This document shows positions 23,302-33,347 of a stretch of DNA of 64,000 nucleotides, piece after piece. The translations under genes and the position numbers were made by a program. The stretch is from Patiria pectinifera. Taxonomy: Eukaryota > Echinodermata > Asteroidea > Valvatida > Asterinidae. The notes beneath the pieces were generated by a model. That model was not told the DNA's origin, did not search any database, and was given only the letters and a program-made list of their open reading frames with translations. Every line of letters begins with the position of its first letter. The stretch's first letter is position 1. The stretch is from assembly GCA_029964075.1 (NCBI GenBank), contig CM057142.1, positions 33,482,392 through 33,546,391 on the forward strand, written 5' to 3'.

Positions 23302-24553
23302 CTACCATCGTTTTTGCAGGTACGCAAACACCAAGGCTCCCACACCCAAAAACAAAGCCCACACGTGTTCGGCCAACCACGATACGGACTTACTCAGCGC
23401 GTTAAATATCCAACTGAGTACGCTGCCTATGATACCCGGCAGAGCACCCAACGCGCTCACTCCCAGTTTTTGAAGAGCAGATGCAAAATTAGCGAGTTGT
23501 TTTGAAATCCACTCTTTGATACCACCTTTTGGTGTTGGTGTTGGTGCAGGTGTTGGCGAAGGCGCGGGTGGGGCACCCGCACCTCTCACGCTAGCGACGA
23601 TGCTACTCACTATCGTGCTGATGGCTAAACTAAAAGCGGCTAAAATACTCACTATGGTCACACCTTGTTCTCTAAACAGAGTTCTGATCTTTTCCGCCAG
23701 AGTCGTGTCGTCGCCTAATATTTTATTAATCGTTTCTTTGATTCTAGCGATCTGACTTTTGAGCCCTCGTTCGTTGGCTTTTGCGGCTTCTAATCTGGCA
23801 GATCTTTCAACGTTCAAGTCGCTCAATTTATCGTTTAACTCGTCGACCCTCTTCGCTGTGAGATTCGTCGAGTTCTTGTCTCGTGGCTGCAATCTCTCGG
23901 TCCAGTTCTGTGAGACGCGCTAAATTAAGTTCTAGGTTACCTCTCAACGTCTGAAGAGTTTTGTCTAAACCCTGGAGTTCTCTGTAATTCAATCCTTCTG
24001 TTTGAGCGCCGGTGTCTTGTTCTAAATCGTCTATAATCTCGATAACCTCATCGGTGACTCTGGGTAGTTCTGTCATGGGGATACTCTCGGGTTGTATTGA
24101 TTGCAGTTGTTGACTTTGATCGTCACTGAGTGTCTTACGTTCGTAATGCGTAAAGCCTAATTCCTTTCTAATAAAATCTCTACCGTTTAAACCCATCTTT
24201 CTTACATTTAACTCTATAGTCCTCAGAGTCAAGAATCTGTCTGGTTTTCTTTGATCCGTTAACCTTAGTAAGCCTTTACCAGTGTCATAAAATAAACCGT
24301 CTGGTTTGAGAATAAATTTTTCGTATCTCGGAGATATTGGTTTATTGTATATGTTATAAGTATCGTAAAACTCATCAACGCGCCCATTAGTGAGCATGCT
24401 TCTTCCTTGATCTAAAACGTCATCTATGTCGGTAGTGAGGATTGGTGGTACAGGAGTATCAAAGTTGTCGTCCAAATTGGTCTCTGCTACATCATCGTCG
24501 TCATCGTAATCGTAATCATCAACGGGGTCAAAGTCAAATCCTCCCTCAGCCAT
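23302..24553 (-). pseudogene. Uncharacterised Polinton coiled-coil membrane protein, frame-broken
   Basis: Two frames overlap by 65 bp: 24553-23828 (241 codons, acidic start MAEGGFDFDPVDDYDYDDDD, then NLARLTELDREIAATRQELD) and 23892-23302 (196 codons, RVDELNDKLSDLNVERSARL onward). The coiled-coil heptads run straight from the first frame into the second, so one indel near 23845-23865 in a single ~420 residue gene is most likely. C-terminal features: a hydrophobic segment (VSILAAFSLAISTIVSSIVA), a PAPSPTPAPTPTP linker like that of the + strand neighbour, and a second hydrophobic region (WLAEHVWALFLGVGALVFAY). It may be a membrane or core protein of the particle. The family is unnamed. Confidence 0.65.
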
Positions 24554-24575
24554 TTATTTAATAAACCTATTTAAA

Positions 24576-24818
24576 TTATGCCGTTTTCATTATACTGCCC
24601 GGTAGTATACCCTGGGTCACCAACCAATTTTGCGTGGCCAGAGCTCCACTTATAATGCCTGTCAATTTAGCCGCATCTTCTACGCTTAGTTTGCTTAAAT
24701 CTGGCGCTTTCATTTTGAGTAGTTTAGCTCCTACCATGGCGTATCCCATCGAAAGACCCGATATGACGGCTCCGTGATAAATCGTATTTGCTATTCCGTT
24801 GGTGTCAAAGTTACTCAT
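24576..24818 (-). CDS. Small hydrophobic Polinton protein
   Basis: 80 codons, not recognised. It has two moderately hydrophobic glycine/alanine-rich stretches (HGAVISGLSMGYAMVGAKLL and AAKLTGIISGALATQNWLV). The start is backed by TTATATTAAAAACG immediately before the ATG. It sits in a cluster of three small membrane-type genes on the same strand. Confidence 0.65.
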   Translation of the reverse strand: MSNFDTNGIANTIYHGAVISGLSMGYAMVGAKLLKMKAPDLSKLSVEDAAKLTGIISGALATQNWLVTQGILPGSIMKTA

Positions 24819-24851
24819 CGTTTTTAATATAACAATTTTTAAATTGCTGGT

Positions 24852-25133
24852 TTATTCCATGTCTAGCGTTTTGGGGGCGCTGGGTGTAGTGGGTTGCGTG
24901 ACTACCGGCACTGGCTGTACTACCGGCGCAGTTGCCTTACTTTTTAGTACCAGCAGCCCCACCCCTATTATAGACGCTACAGCCCCCCACATGACCCAAG
25001 AGTTGTAGTCTGGTGAGCTCGTAGCTTCGTCCGATGTTACGTCCATTTTTGCTAATTTTAATTTCATCTGTCTATTGTGCTCGGCTAAAGCTTTACCCTG
25101 CTGTATTCGTTTAGGATTTTTAGTCTTGGTCAC
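24852..25133 (-). CDS. Small single-pass membrane protein (Polinton)
   Basis: 93 codons. A basic N-terminus (NPKRIQQGKALAEHNRQMKL) is followed by one transmembrane segment (WVMWGAVASIIGVGLLVL) and a Pro/Thr/Val tail. Its ATG overlaps the stop of the preceding gene by 4 bp, so the two are probably expressed together. Function unknown. Confidence 0.7.
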   Translation of the reverse strand: MTKTKNPKRIQQGKALAEHNRQMKLKLAKMDVTSDEATSSPDYNSWVMWGAVASIIGVGLLVLKSKATAPVVQPVPVVTQPTTPSAPKTLDME

Positions 25134-25696
25134 TCGTTACCGTCGATAATGTCGTTGTTTTTATCGGTGGGGGTGTCTCTGTCTCTGCTGGTTGAGCTGC
25201 AGGCGATGCTGTCGCTGCTTTCTGATCTTCCATTTATTATATTAGGTTTATTAAATTTCAAATGTTTTGTTGTGATAATCGTAGCAACTAGGGGTGATAT
25301 TAAAGTTCCGTACTTGTAACAAACGTCGCTCAACATACCAGCCATACTCGCGCTTATAATAGGATCAGAACTCAAGTCGTTGGTGAGTTCTTCTTCAGAA
25401 TCTATAGTGACGTTATATCCTAAAACTTGTACGGGTGTAACAACAGCTAACACTCTCGAAAATAGACTTAAAGTGTATTTACCAACGGTTTTAACAATTT
25501 CATTTCCAAATTTAGTTTCGTACAGATGATACAGCTTTTCGAGTTCTTTACTGTCAAGAGCTTCGATATGTTTAACATTGTATTCCTTTCCCAAGTACTT
25601 TCTAGAGTTTCCGGCTGCTACGACACCGCACAAACGATCTTTATGTTCTGCGTTGTGATCTTGTTCGTTCGTTAAAGTAAGTTTTAGGTCCTCCAT
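25130..25696 (-). CDS. Uncharacterised Polinton protein
   Basis: 188 codons. The middle (residues ~35-145) is compact and mostly helical (SKELEKLYHLYETKFGNEIV; YKYGTLISPLVATIITTKHL), and the tail is low-complexity Ser/Asp-rich. It overlaps the next gene by 4 bp. Upstream lies the 350 bp non-coding region with 22 bp hairpin repeats. I do not recognise a named family. Confidence 0.7.
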   Translation of the reverse strand: MEDLKLTLTNEQDHNAEHKDRLCGVVAAGNSRKYLGKEYNVKHIEALDSKELEKLYHLYETKFGNEIVKTVGKYTLSLFSRVLAVVTPVQVLGYNVTIDSEEELTNDLSSDPIISASMAGMLSDVCYKYGTLISPLVATIITTKHLKFNKPNIINGRSESSDSIACSSTSRDRDTPTDKNNDIIDGNE

Positions 25697-26045
25697 TTAA
25701 TTAGAAAGGAATTTAATTTTGTTGTAGCTGTTGCAACTTTGTTACAAAAGCAAAGGTATTCGTAGGTGTAAAACGATAGATTAAGCGATATGATGATAAT
25801 AGCCAAAAACTGCATATACTGAATATTGCTATCATTTACTAACAACAAAATACATTTTGTTGACGTTTGTTGATTAACAAATTGTAATACATGTGTAGTT
25901 TGTTGAATAGGTTGCTACTAAGCTAGGTCCTATTAGTTAAGCAGCTAGATAATTTAACTTGAGCACCTAGCTTAATTTAGTTAAGCACCTAGCTTAATTT
26001 AGTTAAGCACCTAGCTTAATTTAGTTAAGCAGTTAGGTTATTAAT
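25697..26045. promoter_or_regulatory. Largest internal non-coding gap of the Polinton, with 22 bp hairpin repeats
   Basis: Positions ~25960-26035 carry three tandem copies of AGTTAAGCACCTAGCTTAATTT plus partial copies on both sides. Each copy can fold, because TAAGC pairs with GCTTA around ACCTA. The gap separates the ATPase stop from the start of the 188-codon gene. An origin, promoter or transcript-end array are all possible. Confidence 0.5.
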
Positions 26046-26651
26046 CTACTCAAGTAGCTCGTAACTAACTGGAGGTTCGGTGTATACGACCAATTTACTA
26101 TATTTCACATCTCTCAAACGTCGTTTTATATAATCTCGTTGTTCAATGGGAACGACGTCATTTTCGTCTAACGCTTGATCAAACGATGTTTTATCTTTGC
26201 AGTAAAATAACGCCAACCAAGCCGTGTTTTCTCTATAATCTTTTAAAACGCTGTTGTACTTTTGGGTCAGTAACCAACAGCTGTGATTTACGTGTCTTCC
26301 GCTAAATGCCATCTTGCTTAAAGCGCACGTCTTTTTACGATATTTAATCTCTTGATCCGAAGAGCAATCGTCCACGATAAACAACGTGGCAACACCTTCG
26401 AATATTTTACTGTAAATATCGATCGCTTCGTTGAGCGTCATCTTGTACAATTCCGGATCGCAGAGGTATACCTCGGGATCTGCTTGAATCCACTTTCTTT
26501 CGATGTACGTTTTGTTTTTAAATATGGTAGGGCAAATGATGACTATCGCCTCAAATGTGTTTTTATAGTCTGACTCTAACAGATCCAAAATCCATTTGGT
26601 TTTGCCCGAATTTGTTTTGCCGACGATTAAAGCGCAATGCGGTTGTGTCAT
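26046..26651 (-). CDS. ATP: A32/FtsK-HerA-type genome packaging ATPase
   Basis: 201 codons. Walker A is GKTNSGKT (residues 11-18, K17). Walker B is TLFIVDD (D94, D95). A later LTQKYN fits the sensor strand, and an SGRHVNHS segment lies between. Length and layout match the packaging ATPases of Polintons, adintoviruses, virophages and poxvirus A32, which drive DNA into the capsid. The gene directly follows the capsid candidate (1 bp between stop and ATG) on the same strand, the order expected of an assembly module. The frame is intact. Confidence 0.85.
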   Translation of the reverse strand: MTQPHCALIVGKTNSGKTKWILDLLESDYKNTFEAIVIICPTIFKNKTYIERKWIQADPEVYLCDPELYKMTLNEAIDIYSKIFEGVATLFIVDDCSSDQEIKYRKKTCALSKMAFSGRHVNHSCWLLTQKYNSVLKDYRENTAWLALFYCKDKTSFDQALDENDVVPIEQRDYIKRRLRDVKYSKLVVYTEPPVSYELLE

Positions 26652-26652
26652 T

Positions 26653-27921
26653 TTAACTTAACAGAGATTTAAAATTTCCGTCTTCCAAGTTCAATTGAGC
26701 ATCCATGACTAAAAATACGTACATCGTGAGGTCACCTTGACCTTCGGCTTCTCTGTTAAATTGAATGTTGATGCCTCCTCCGTCTCCGAGTTTCCTACCA
26801 GATCCGTGAGCGGAATTGTCGTCGTTACTTCTAAAATCGAGCCACAGACCGTACTTGTCTTTTAGGTAGTCTCCGAGGTCAAAACCCGTCAAATTTAAGT
26901 CTTTAGCTACTCCGCGCCCGCTTTCGGTATCGCTGTCTCCAAAGAACTTGTTGATTTCATTCCAGTGTTGATACTGAAACATGCCTTGACTGTAGAGTTG
27001 ATTGGGTTTACCTTCTACGGTCACCGATGTTTTGGTTACTTTTGGATTGTAAAATCGCTGCGGATTTTTGACCGCGGGATCTTTAAACAAAAACAAAATA
27101 CCCTTGAGACTCCTTATGGGTTGATTCACGCTGACGTTCCAAAGTGTGTCCGATTTGTTGACGGATCTAACTTCTAGCGAGTGGATTTTATCAAACAGAT
27201 ATTGCATTAACCCCTTGTGTTTATTCCTGATGGTGATAGCTAGGTCTCTGTTGGTCACCACTTCGTATTCGAGAGACAAGTCTGAGATAGAATACATCGC
27301 CGCCGTATCTGAACTGTTGACTACTTTTTCGTGATCGTTAAACTTTATCTCGTACGTCAGAGGTTGTTTTAAACCGCTGGGGTAAAAAGGGTGATGCGAA
27401 GTCAGTATGTCAATGTCTAGGGGAATACAATATCTGTTACCATAGGCATCCGCGATAGCTTGATCCTTACCGTTGTTGGCGCCCGCGTTAGCATCTTCAG
27501 CCCCAGTTCTTAGTTTAGACACGTTTTCTTTTTCTATGCCCGAGTACGCCATGTTTCGAGTCGTCGAGCTGTTGATCCAGTTGTCTTTAAAGTTGTGATA
27601 CACGTCGGCGTGACGATAACTCACAATTTCGTGACCTTGAAGCCTGACGCTGATTTCGCTGACTAAATTTCTGGCTAAATTACCAAAAATGGTTCTATTG
27701 TTGTCGCTTCCACCTTCGAGTTCTAAATTGAAAGCTAGTTTACAAGTGCCGGGTACGATCACGTCGTCTACACCCAATTGAGGAAACTTGACCCTCAGCG
27801 TTTGCCCCGCCGATATACTACTAGGATTGTGGGTAATGACCACCTCTTTTCTCTCACCCTTGATAGATCTGGGTATTTTTAATAGTCTGCTGGGATTGAG
27901 CTTTTTTCCATACGCATTCAT
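26653..27921 (-). CDS. Probable major capsid protein (double jelly-roll type)
   Basis: 422 codons, intact. It starts MNAYGKKLNPSRLLKIPRSI. Beta-rich segments typical of capsid folds include LRVKFPQLGVDDVIVPGT, NLVSEISVRLQGHEIVSY and YCIPLDIDILTSHHPFYP followed by LKQPLTYEIKFND. The last resembles the strand pattern before the second jelly roll in known capsid proteins of this lineage. Position (just before the ATPase), size and lack of membrane segments support a capsid role. A structure prediction showing two eight-stranded barrels would settle it. A different structural protein is possible. Confidence 0.65.
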   Translation of the reverse strand: MNAYGKKLNPSRLLKIPRSIKGERKEVVITHNPSSISAGQTLRVKFPQLGVDDVIVPGTCKLAFNLELEGGSDNNRTIFGNLARNLVSEISVRLQGHEIVSYRHADVYHNFKDNWINSSTTRNMAYSGIEKENVSKLRTGAEDANAGANNGKDQAIADAYGNRYCIPLDIDILTSHHPFYPSGLKQPLTYEIKFNDHEKVVNSSDTAAMYSISDLSLEYEVVTNRDLAITIRNKHKGLMQYLFDKIHSLEVRSVNKSDTLWNVSVNQPIRSLKGILFLFKDPAVKNPQRFYNPKVTKTSVTVEGKPNQLYSQGMFQYQHWNEINKFFGDSDTESGRGVAKDLNLTGFDLGDYLKDKYGLWLDFRSNDDNSAHGSGRKLGDGGGINIQFNREAEGQGDLTMYVFLVMDAQLNLEDGNFKSLLS

Positions 27922-27943
27922 TTTATTTATACGAGTTTTAAAT

Positions 27944-28366
27944 TTAAAGGTATTTGTAAGCCAATAGACCCACCAATAGCGTTCCTCCCGCGATAAACGC
28001 CAGTTCTTTTTCTATTTGTTGGTCGCTAGGCTCGTAAAAATCTTCGAGTTTGGGTTCGTGTTGCAGTCCTACGGGTAGTTCGGTAGATTGTCCACTCACC
28101 TCGTTGTAGTAACGCAACGCTCGGTCTACGTTAGAAAATGTTTCTTTAGAAGCATTTTGTTTTCTGATACGGTCGTTTAGAAAATCTAGATATTTCGTTC
28201 GTTCTCGTTGCCACTTATCTTTGGCGGCTGAGAGTTGTTCTATCGCTAAATCGTGTCTCTTACGCTCCTCGTCACTCTGTTTCAGATTTGAAAATAAAAA
28301 GTTTGAACCAGTAAAAGCTAAGGCGTTGACGATCGCGCCTCCTAACATCATAGCAACGCTAGCCAT
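27944..28366 (-). CDS. Uncharacterised Polinton protein, membrane segments at both ends
   Basis: 140 codons. The N-terminal hydrophobic stretch is SVAMMLGGAIVNALAFTGSN, the helical charged middle is EERKRHDLAIEQLSAAKDKW, the acidic segment is EPKLEDFYEPSDQQIEKELA, and the end is FIAGGTLLVGLLAYKYL. It is divergent from the integrase across a 31 bp gap holding the AT-rich start motif. Probably a particle membrane protein; no named family. Confidence 0.7.
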   Translation of the reverse strand: MASVAMMLGGAIVNALAFTGSNFLFSNLKQSDEERKRHDLAIEQLSAAKDKWQRERTKYLDFLNDRIRKQNASKETFSNVDRALRYYNEVSGQSTELPVGLQHEPKLEDFYEPSDQQIEKELAFIAGGTLLVGLLAYKYL

Positions 28367-28397
28367 ATTATTATAAACGTCTTTTATATTAAATAAT

Positions 28398-29399
28398 ATG
28401 CAAACATTATCTAAACTGTATTATAGCCCGAGCGGTTATTGGAAAGGTGAAAGTGCCGTCGACCATTTACACGATAAAACAAAAATCGATAAAAAGGTAA
28501 TCAGAGATTGGCTTAAAAAACAAGCGATATGGCAAATTTATCTACCGGGTCCTGCGTATGTACCCAGGCCTACGAGTACTTCGCGAGAGTTTGAAACACC
28601 AAACGACTTTCACCAAATGGATGTGCTATACCTACCCTGGGATAAAGTAAAACGCAAGACTTATAAATACGCTTTGACGGTTGTCGATGTTGCGAGTCGA
28701 TACCACGAAGCAGAACCCTTGGTTTCTAAAACGGCAGATTCAACGCGAGATGCTATCGTCAAGATTTACGCGAGGTCGCCTTTGAGTTACCCTAAAACGT
28801 TGAGAGTAGACGCCGGTACCGAATTTAAAGGAGCATTTAAAAAATGGATGGCCTCAAAAAACGTCGAGATTATTGTAGGCGAACCCGGAAACCACCGATC
28901 GCAGGGTATCGTAGAAAGATTTAATCGAACGCTAGCCGAGAAACTGTTTGGTCATCAGTACGCTCAAGAAATGTTAAATCCCGAGAGTAGAAACACGCAA
29001 TGGGTCGAGCGATTACCCAGCGTGATCAAAGCTATAAACGATGAAACGACGAGATTAATAGCTAAAGCGCCGTCAGAGGCGGTTAAACTAAAACAGGTCC
29101 GGCAATCGCCGGCTAACCCCGTTAAAACAAAAGAGCAACAATTACCGCAAGACGCTATGGTTAGATATTTATATTACCCGGGTGAGCAAGAGGGTGGAAC
29201 TTCTAGAAGAGCCACAGATCCCATTTGGAGCGTAGACATCTTCAACGTGGAAAAAAGAACGAGTCAATTTAAAATGATTAACGGTAAAAAAGTCACGACG
29301 GGTCCTACTCTTTATTACCTGCAAGACGGCCCAAAAAGGAGTTTTGTGAGACAAGAGCTTCAAGTCGTACCCGAGGACACGCAATTACCGCCTAATTAA
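28398..29399 (+). CDS. INT: Retroviral-type DDE integrase
   Basis: 333 codons, intact. The catalytic core shows D75 (HQMDVLYLP), D138 (LRVDAGTEF) and E173 (QGIVERFNRTL), a D,D(34)E spacing like retroviral and Polinton integrases. The N-terminal ~50 residues form a helical DNA-binding-like part. The C-terminal ~70 residues (WSVDIFNV ... LYYLQDG ... RQELQVVP) look like the SH3-like end domain rather than a chromodomain. The enzyme joins element ends to host DNA. It is the only long core gene on the + strand, and its stop overlaps the POLB stop tail to tail by 8 bp. Confidence 0.92.
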   Translation: MQTLSKLYYSPSGYWKGESAVDHLHDKTKIDKKVIRDWLKKQAIWQIYLPGPAYVPRPTSTSREFETPNDFHQMDVLYLPWDKVKRKTYKYALTVVDVASRYHEAEPLVSKTADSTRDAIVKIYARSPLSYPKTLRVDAGTEFKGAFKKWMASKNVEIIVGEPGNHRSQGIVERFNRTLAEKLFGHQYAQEMLNPESRNTQWVERLPSVIKAINDETTRLIAKAPSEAVKLKQVRQSPANPVKTKEQQLPQDAMVRYLYYPGEQEGGTSRRATDPIWSVDIFNVEKRTSQFKMINGKKVTTGPTLYYLQDGPKRSFVRQELQVVPEDTQLPPN

Positions 29400-32300
29400 T
29401 ATCTAGATTACGGTGACCATAAGCGAGCGTGTGTATTCCATCCGGTAAAATGTACCTCTTTGTGTCCAACGGACTCAACGATAGTTTATTTTGAGATACG
29501 GTGTAAAGGATGTGATTTTCCGATCTAATGTGAGTCATGGTTTCGTAATGAGATTTCTTGTTTAAGATGCAGTCGTAATAGTGTCGGTGTTTTAATTTCT
29601 TAGAGGTGACCGATTTTGTGACTCCCTTGGCTTTTTTCAAGTTGATGTCAGCGGTTAAAATCGAGTACATTTTAGGTCTTATGCAAACAACTTCTTTGAT
29701 TATTTTACCTCCAAACTCGTCTTTAAATTTACCGATCACTTTCTTATTGGTTGGATCGTACAAAGGATGATCCGTCGGATAATTTGAAAGGTCGTATTGT
29801 TGTCCGTTTTGCTGCATATCTTTGTATACGTCGTCCGTGTGCACCACGAGTACCAAACTGTCTGTATCTGTGTACATCAACCTGATTTTCTCTTTGTACT
29901 TGTCTTTCAAATGGTTGTAATAAAAATCGTACATCAGCGTCTTTGAGAGATCCAAGATACTCACTCCGCAGTAGATCGGTTTGTTTAACACGGTTTTAGT
30001 CTTGTACTTTTCGACAAATGACAATTTGCATTCTGAAAATGACGTCGTCGTTTTGTAGCTCGGTTTCTGTATAATTTTTTGGTATTTATCTCGATCGTCA
30101 TCGTTACTGTCTCTGAGTAGGTAACCGTCAATCCGGTTTCTGACGTTTTCCATCGTCTTACCAAACACGCTGTTGTTCATCAGTTTAAAAAAGTCTTTCT
30201 CAAAATCAGAGGTCGCCTTTGTTCGGAGTTGCGTGTTTTTGTCGATGTAAGATGCCATCCAAGGTGCTTGTTTAAATTGCAGCACTCGATGCACCTTTTT
30301 AAGTTTCAAGCCGAGTTTGAGATACAACTGCAACGTGACGTAGTGCAAAACATATTTTTGTTTAGGATTAAGGGTACACGTTAATTTTTGCACGTTGCTA
30401 CTAGGTTCGGTATCCAATAACTCATTTTGATAATCAGACATCCATTCTTTTGGTATGACGAAGTCTTCTTGCGATTTGGGGTAACCGTTGTGCAGGTCGT
30501 GGAGATTGTCCGGGTAATCGAGGTCTACTTCGAAGCAGTAACCGGTGTTTGACGTTTTCCTGAGAGATAATATCTTGGACTCGGTAAACGTTTTTGTAGA
30601 CGCCCATTTAAAGTCTTTGTACGGCAGGTATTGACTCATGGCCCAGCCGTACAGATTGTTTGCATCGAGGTAGGTGATGTAACTCGACGGCTCGTTTGGA
30701 TTATGGTCGGGTAGGTATTTGTTGTTGGCTTTGTAGTATCTCATACCACCCACGCTCGAGATAACACCTTTTTGCCTTTTCAAAAAATAAATGTTTGTCT
30801 ACGTCTTGCAATAGTTCGAGTTTAACTTCCGAGTGTTTTAACAAGGCATCCCACGACAATCCTGGTGCTGTGTAGTAATTAGCAGGATCTAACGCGTAGT
30901 TTGTAATACACGTTTGCCTAAAGTTTTCAAATACGCAAGCCAGTAATAACGTATCGGTAGTGACGTACAAATCGTGATATTCCCCCATGTTTTTAACTTT
31001 AAACTCGTTCCACGTCAGTTTAGCTCTGTCGTAGTCCTCTCGCGATATATTTTCGTCTTTTAGGCTGCTGTAAAATTGTTCGATGGGGGTAGGCTTGTCT
31101 CTTGAAATCTGTCAAACGAGTCCATGTATTCATACGGATAAACATCTGTTTGTAACAACGAGTCGATGTTTTGACGATTAAAATGTTCTCTGAGTAGTTT
31201 AAACGACTCTCTCGGACAAGCTTTAGATAATCTATCCAACGAAGACGCCATAAAATTAAACGAGTCTATAAATCGCATATTTCCGATCGAAAACGAAATA
31301 TACTTTTCCGAATTTCTAGCGATAACTTGTATTTCCTTTTTGTCATCGTACTCTGAAATACTCTGCATGATCAAGTGAGCGTCGTAATTTTGCAAATTGT
31401 GAAAGACGACCGGTATGGGGGTAAAACCTGGTTTAACTTGTAATTTTAGATTGCAGTAGGCGTGCGCGGCACCTCTATATCTACCCGTGACGTGGCAGTG
31501 ATCTCTCACCTTTCTAAATTTGTTGATTTTCTTTTTGCATTCGAGACATTTAGACTCGGTAAATCCATTTTTGTTTTCGTACTGATGTTCTTTTATTTGT
31601 TTTTCTGTTTTTGGTTTTTTGGGTTTCTGGCACTGACAGTTGCTCGAGTAATTGGGATAAATTGGTTTCTCGCAAATCCAACACGTGTTTGTTTTATCAT
31701 GATGTTCTTTAGCTCGCTCGTTAAATTTCATGGGTTGGGGTTTTTTAAATATGCAATTTATGTCGCTTTGTATTTTTAACATTTTATTTACAAACTTTGA
31801 TGCGGCATCTTTACCTCTATAAGTCTCTTGATACACATTGGTGCCGTCGCATCGGACGACAACTAGCGAGTAACCGCTTGCTTTGTGAATGTTTGTCTTT
31901 TGCGTGTTGTCCTTTTTATCGTCCGAGTTGTTTTCTAATATCGATTCAAAGTCGGCGTAAACTACAAACGGTGCTTTTTGTTTAAACCTGTAGTTTTTAA
32001 ATTCTAATATTGGCACATCGTTTTCGTCGACTATCCACTCGTTATTTACATATTTTCGCTTAGCATTAGGAAATACAATCTTTGACGGATGTGTATCTAT
32101 ACCGTTACAATCGGTCATGTGTCTATCTAATTTTACTTGCGTTCTATAATGACACAGACACCTCCGACAAAAATATTTCTTACTTTTATGTTTTGTAACG
32201 TTGTGAATCAATCTCGAAAAATTATTTATCCAGCAGTAGTGATGCTTGTCGCCCTCAGAAAACAAAAACAGATCGATAGGTCGTGACTCTGGTTTATAGT

Positions 32301-33347
32301 TTTTAGACACGTATAACGGATATATTTCCTCCTCATAACCGTATACATTTATGGTTAAATTATTTTGTCTTTCTATCTTTGGTATCTGGTCGATCGGTGT
32401 TGGAAAGTCTACACCTTTAAATTTGAGTCCGTCGTCTTTGGTGTATACAACAGGTTCTTCCTTATGAATTTTATATTTAGGATCGTTTTTTATGTTATTT
32501 TTTACTTTATCCGTATACAAGCCAAGAGCGGCTCTCAAACACCATCTCAAACACTCGTCGTCTTTGTTTTTAATGTTTATCATCGCCGTTTTCTGTTTGA
32601 TACATTTTGGTAGGTCAATATAATAACTACCCCTCACGGGGTTAAACCTGTTGATGTTGATATACAACGCCATTATCTTTTTTAAAACCCAACCCGATCC
32701 TTGATTCGTATACCTTTCATCCTTTTTAAATAGCTGGTCGATGTCTGCCTTTAAAACCTGTTTTATCTGACTTTGATCTAAAACGACTCTCTGATCGGTA
32801 AATGTATAGCTTCGATCGTTTCGATCGTACCATCCGGTTTGGTTTTTTCGTATTTTATTTTGATTGTGAGCTCCATTTTTAAACCTCTTAGCTCTCTCAA
32901 TTCTGACTTGATTTTATTTACTATTTGATCTTTGTGCGTATCAAAAAATCTGACTAAATCGTCGTTAAAAAGTCTAGGAATCAGTTCCCAGTTTCTAAAG
33001 TTGTTTCTAAATCTTCTCGTCGCTCTGAACTCAGCCTCTTGAAAATCCTCGGGTTGCCTAGAGTTTTGAATCGCCGAGAGTAAATCTTTTTTCAAAAATC
33101 GACCTTTATAACCCGACGGGTTATATTCTAGATCATAATCGTCTACAATCTGTTTGAGCTCATGTAGCTTCTTTTTCCTCAAGTTTTTAAATTGAGCTTC
33201 GTATTTTTTTATCCCGTTGATGTAGACTTTACGCGTAAGAGCAACATTTTGATTGTACGGTACATTATATCGCTGGACGTAATCGCGCAGCGTGGCTTTA
33301 TTCCATCTAGAAAATCCCTTTACGATTGGCCTGATCATATTCATCAT
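29392..33347 (-). pseudogene. POLB: Polinton family B DNA polymerase (protein-primed type), frame-broken
   Basis: Four reading-frame pieces in order (33347-32778, ~32815-31060, ~31088-30701, ~30790-29392) cover ~1318 codons and need three indels. Piece 2 has a Cys/His finger (C169, C172, H185, C189 counted from its inner ATG at 32673), Exo I (VVYADFES, D241/E243), a second zinc cluster (C331/C334, C376/C379, then DHCHVTGRYRGAAHAYCN) and Exo II (FHNLQNYD). Piece 3 has Exo III (EYHDLYVTTD). Piece 4 has motif A (YLDANNLYGWAM, D40), motif B (KLMNNSVFGKT) and motif C (YTDTDSL). All catalytic motifs survive. Piece 1 is a 189-codon basic, helical N-terminal extension. It would copy the element, probably with terminal-protein priming as known for the family. 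Confidence 0.9.

Noticed and set aside
28398-29399. Integrase as part of an LTR retrotransposon
   Set aside because: No gag, protease or reverse transcriptase nearby and no LTRs. The gene lies inside the Polinton terminal repeats next to POLB.
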